A DNA stretch of 15,500 nucleotides, from positions 1 to 15,500 of the forward strand of contig CAZPMT010000136.1 of NCBI GenBank assembly GCA_964587655.1, written 5' to 3'. The notes beneath the pieces were generated by a model. The model saw nothing but the letters and a program-made list of their open reading frames with translations. It was not told where the DNA came from and did no database searches. A program made the translations under genes and the position numbers. Below are positions 13,070 to 15,500 of this stretch, piece after piece; positions within the stretch are counted from its first letter, which is position 1; each line of letters opens with the position of its first letter. This stretch comes from CAZPMT01 sp964587655. GTDB taxonomy: Bacteria > Hydrogenedentota > Hydrogenedentia > Hydrogenedentales > SLHB01.

Positions 13070-13585
13070 CTTTCACCGCAAGCGATGCCTCTCCTCGCCC
13101 CGGAATCGATGACAAAACTTCAAAACGCGATGGCGTTCAAGGCGCCTCAACAGGAGCGGGCGCATGCCGGAGTGCTGCCCCAGCACATCGGCGACCGCTT
13201 GGGATGGGAAGAGACATTCGCCGTGATTTCGGACGCATACCAGAAACTCGAACCCGCCGACCGTCAACGGTGCCGGATCCTGGTCAGCAACTACGGCGAG
13301 GCCGGTTCCATAAACCTCTGGGGACCGAAGCTGGGCATGCCGCGTGCTATCTCCGGCTATATGAACTACTATCTCTGGGGACCGGGCGATGCCGACGGCG
13401 AAGTTATGCTCGTGCACTTGGATGATCCCAAACTGGTCGAGGAGCTTTTTGAACAAGTTACGGAAGTGGCCCGTTTCTCGCATCCCTACGTGATGGCGCG
13501 GCAAAATAACAGGCTCTTGTTTTTGTGTAGGAAGCTAAGGATTCCGATGAAAGAAGCTTGGCCTCTATTCAAGAGGTATTGCTAA
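13070..13585 (+). pseudogene. C-terminal fragment of a family-39-type membrane glycosyltransferase
   Basis: The frame ending at TAA 13583-13585 encodes about 165 residues that look like the soluble C-terminal domain of ArnT/PMT-like (family 39) glycosyltransferases: LPQHIGDRLGWEE, then ILVSNYGEAGSINLWGPKLG, then ISGYMNYYLWGPGDADGEV, then the end region SHPYVMARQNNRLLFLCRKL. Full-length relatives have a large N-terminal multi-membrane-span catalytic part with the acidic catalytic residues; none of it is present. The 5' side runs directly into a palindromic repeat. The only available start (GTG 13064) lies at that repeat and has no good ribosome site. I read it as a truncated, probably non-functional gene; a free-standing domain is less likely. 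The family assignment is from remembered motif patterns. Confidence 0.7.
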
Positions 13586-13609
13586 CGCTCGGGAAGAGAG
13601 GACTTGGTG

Positions 13610-15424
13610 ATGAGGATAGACCTTCTGCTTCACAATACGATGGTGCTGTTTGGGACCGTACTCTTGATGGGGCTCCAACCTTTGGCCGCCGGGGAACCCT
13701 TAATCCTGAGATCCCTGGCCCAGCTTGGGCAGGCGCAGCCCGTTTCGCCGGAGGCCTTTGATTTTGTGGTCACCGGCGACACGCACTCCAACAAACAGTT
13801 GGTCTTCCAGACCGATGTGTTCAAAGAGATGATCCGGGAGTGGAACATACTCAAACCGGCCTTGGTGATTGAGGTGGGGGATCTGGTCCTTGGAGGCTCG
13901 GCGGAGGGTGTGCCGCCTCAATGGGACCTCTTTCAGAAGATTATCGCGGATTGCCAAGTACCCTATTTTGCGGTTCCAGGCAACCACGATATCTCGGATG
14001 TCTTGACGGAACGTCTTTGGCTGGAGCGAATGGGGCCGACACACTACGCATTTTCGTACGGCAATTCCCGATTCATCATGCTTGACAGCGAGGAGGTAGA
14101 CGCGCTTGACGTTATCTCGGATACGCAGTTCGATTGGTTGAAACAGGAACTGGAAGCGACAAAGGCGAAGAACATCTTCCTCTTCCTTCACCAACCCTAT
14201 TTCACGTGCTACGAAGATCCACGGAAGATGGATGAAGCCTGGGAAAAACGCTGGAAGCACATGGCAGGCCTCATGCATGGACATCCTGTCCGTGCGGTAT
14301 TCGCCGGGCATGAGCACGGCTATCGGGACTTCGGCGTCCGGGATGGCGTGCACTACGTCATCTGCGCGGGCGGGGCAAGCTTTGGCAAGGGTCCCGACGC
14401 GGAGGGCCGGTTCAGCCACTACCTACTCGTGCGTGTGCGCGGAGAGGAGGTCGCATGGGCCGTCATCAAGCCCGGCAATGTGCTGCCGTACGACATCGCG
14501 ACAAACGATCGGGCATCGGAGTTGTTCGACGTCGGGCATCGGTTGGTATTCTGTGAAGACGTCGCGGTTCCCTGCGGCGAGCCGGTTAATCGGGATATCA
14601 CAGTCCGCATCTTGAATCCTTTCAAGACGCCGTTCAGTTCGTCCATCTCCTGGGATGTTCCCGAAGACTGGAAGGTTGAGCCTAGAGCAAAGGACTATAC
14701 AGTTGCAGAAAACGGAAGTGTCGAACTGGCGTTTCGCGTCAGCGCGGCAACTACGGACGCCGTGCGTTTTCCCGTTCCCACGTTCAAGACGCGCTATGCC
14801 AACACCACTTTCGGCGAGCCGGTGGAGGTAACCGTGGATATGCCCCTTGTGCCCGTGGCGGAAGCGATCCATACGAAGACGACAGTTGGCATTGACGGTT
14901 TCTTGGAGGAATGGAAGGCAGCCAAACCCCTGTTGTTGACCTATGCGTCAGGGTTCGATAAGAACAAGCACGATCCCATTGATCTCAGCGGTGAGTGCCG
15001 TGTGATGTGGGACACTCAGAACCTGTACCTTGCTTTCGACATCGCGGATAACGACCACTGCCAGCCCTACGCGGGCGACATAGTGTGGCTGGCGGATGCT
15101 ATCGAATTCGGCGTTGATCGCTGGGCCTGGGGCATCTCGCTCACCAAAGCCGGCCCAGAAGTGTTTCTGTACAAGGGCGAAGGCATGTCGGCGGAGACCG
15201 TCAACAAGGATGTGCAACTGGCCGTGCGCCGGAATGCCGGACACACCGTCTACGAAGCCGCGATACCGGCCAGGCTGGCCAGACCTCTAGCACTCGAGAG
15301 CGGGGCGAGCTTCCGGTTCCGTGTCCAGGTAGCGGACCGCGACGAATCCGACGTCCGACATGAACTGTCGCTTACGCCGGGAGGTGACGATGCAGCCGGC
15401 ATCAAGGTCATCCTAATCGAGTGA
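13610..15424 (+). CDS. Secreted calcineurin-like metallophosphoesterase with C-terminal CBM9-like domain
   Basis: A 604-residue protein with an N-terminal signal peptide (hydrophobic residues 10-24, Ala-Ala-Gly cleavage region). The phosphoesterase domain, about residues 50-290, shows all metal motifs in order: GDTH (D57, H59), GDLV (D91), GNHD (N125, H126), LHQP (H194) and GHEHGY (H234, H236), so the two-metal site is complete. A beta-sandwich linker (about 305-410) follows. The C-terminal domain (about 424-604) starts TTVGIDGFLEEWKAAKPLLL and has MWDTQNLYLAFDIADND, the pattern of CBM9-type carbohydrate-binding modules. It probably removes phosphate from an extracellular or periplasmic substrate while tethered to a glycan; substrate unknown. 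I chose ATG 13610 because GAGAGG (13596-13601) is 8 nt upstream; TTG 13604 and GTG 13607 are in frame just before it. It begins 24 nt after the glycosyltransferase fragment. Confidence 0.92.
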   Translation: MRIDLLLHNTMVLFGTVLLMGLQPLAAGEPLILRSLAQLGQAQPVSPEAFDFVVTGDTHSNKQLVFQTDVFKEMIREWNILKPALVIEVGDLVLGGSAEGVPPQWDLFQKIIADCQVPYFAVPGNHDISDVLTERLWLERMGPTHYAFSYGNSRFIMLDSEEVDALDVISDTQFDWLKQELEATKAKNIFLFLHQPYFTCYEDPRKMDEAWEKRWKHMAGLMHGHPVRAVFAGHEHGYRDFGVRDGVHYVICAGGASFGKGPDAEGRFSHYLLVRVRGEEVAWAVIKPGNVLPYDIATNDRASELFDVGHRLVFCEDVAVPCGEPVNRDITVRILNPFKTPFSSSISWDVPEDWKVEPRAKDYTVAENGSVELAFRVSAATTDAVRFPVPTFKTRYANTTFGEPVEVTVDMPLVPVAEAIHTKTTVGIDGFLEEWKAAKPLLLTYASGFDKNKHDPIDLSGECRVMWDTQNLYLAFDIADNDHCQPYAGDIVWLADAIEFGVDRWAWGISLTKAGPEVFLYKGEGMSAETVNKDVQLAVRRNAGHTVYEAAIPARLARPLALESGASFRFRVQVADRDESDVRHELSLTPGGDDAAGIKVILIE

Positions 15425-15426
15425 CG

Positions 15427-15490
15427 TCTGACTTGGAGAAGCAGATTTAGCCCGGATTTCTCACCACTTGTAACAAATCGGGCCGTCAGA
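15427..15490. repeat. Imperfect dyad at the window edge, possible mobile-element end
   Basis: GCCCGGATTT (15450-15459) pairs with AAATCGGGC (15475-15483) with one bulged base, and TCTGAC (15427-15432) has its complement GTCAGA at 15485-15490. It starts right after the phosphoesterase stop. It could be a terminator-like structure or the border of an insertion element continuing past the window. Confidence 0.35.
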
Positions 15491-15500
15491 TGTAGTATAA

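Noticed and set aside
13700..14419. 239-codon minus-strand frame opposite the phosphoesterase
   Set aside because: All metal-binding motifs are on the plus strand; this frame has no coherent domain.

Overview
The window reads as a moderately high-GC chromosomal segment of a Gram-negative-type bacterium with an outer membrane. Two lipoproteins with clear lipoboxes, a Tat-targeted Gfo/Idh/MocA dehydrogenase, an octaheme cytochrome and many short palindromic repeats point towards the PVC/Hydrogenedentes/Lentisphaerae kind of bacteria. That placement is inference from gene style; there is no rRNA or other phylogenetic marker here.

Layout. 1-381 is the 3' end of a probable envelope protein. A tRNA-Val(TAC) follows on the minus strand (585-661). 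A Tat-exported oxidoreductase (877-2103, +) converges, with a 3-nt gap, on a BlaI/BlaR1-type pair on the minus strand: repressor blaI (4536-4925) and a 796-aa M56 metalloprotease sensor (2107-4497). The blaI promoter is clear: TTGACA-17-TACACT with two BlaI-type dyads, one between the -35 and -10 boxes and one at the start point. The sensor part of the M56 protein is not penicillin-binding-like. It carries two copies of an STN/secretin-N-like domain and two copies of a C-terminal beta-rich module. Upstream on the same strand lie nth (endonuclease III, carrying a 210-bp in-frame palindromic insertion) and an RbsB-like sugar-binding lipoprotein.

7408-8841 (+) encodes a secreted octaheme cytochrome of the hydroxylamine-oxidoreductase family. 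Behind it is an 86-bp remnant of a sugar ABC permease, a RelE/ParE toxin with its antitoxin, and the intact RbsC-like permease (9569-10558, -). The sugar transporter is therefore split, and no ATPase gene is in view. 11172-12527 (+) encodes a lipoprotein made of a DUF4382-like domain, a His/Asp/Glu/Gly repeat tract and a C-terminal mono-heme cytochrome c domain, a plausible but unproven redox partner for the octaheme enzyme.

12528-13069 is a non-coding patchwork of hairpins and short tandem repeats. It ends against the truncated C-terminal part of a family-39-type membrane glycosyltransferase (13070-13585, probable pseudogene). A secreted metallophosphoesterase with a C-terminal CBM9-like domain (13610-15424) closes the window, followed by one more dyad repeat at the very edge.

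The observations most worth following are the M56-STN sensor and its operators, a 9-mer shared between a blaI operator and a cluster upstream of the oxidoreductase gene, the in-frame palindromic element in nth, and the DUF4382-repeat-cytochrome fusion.
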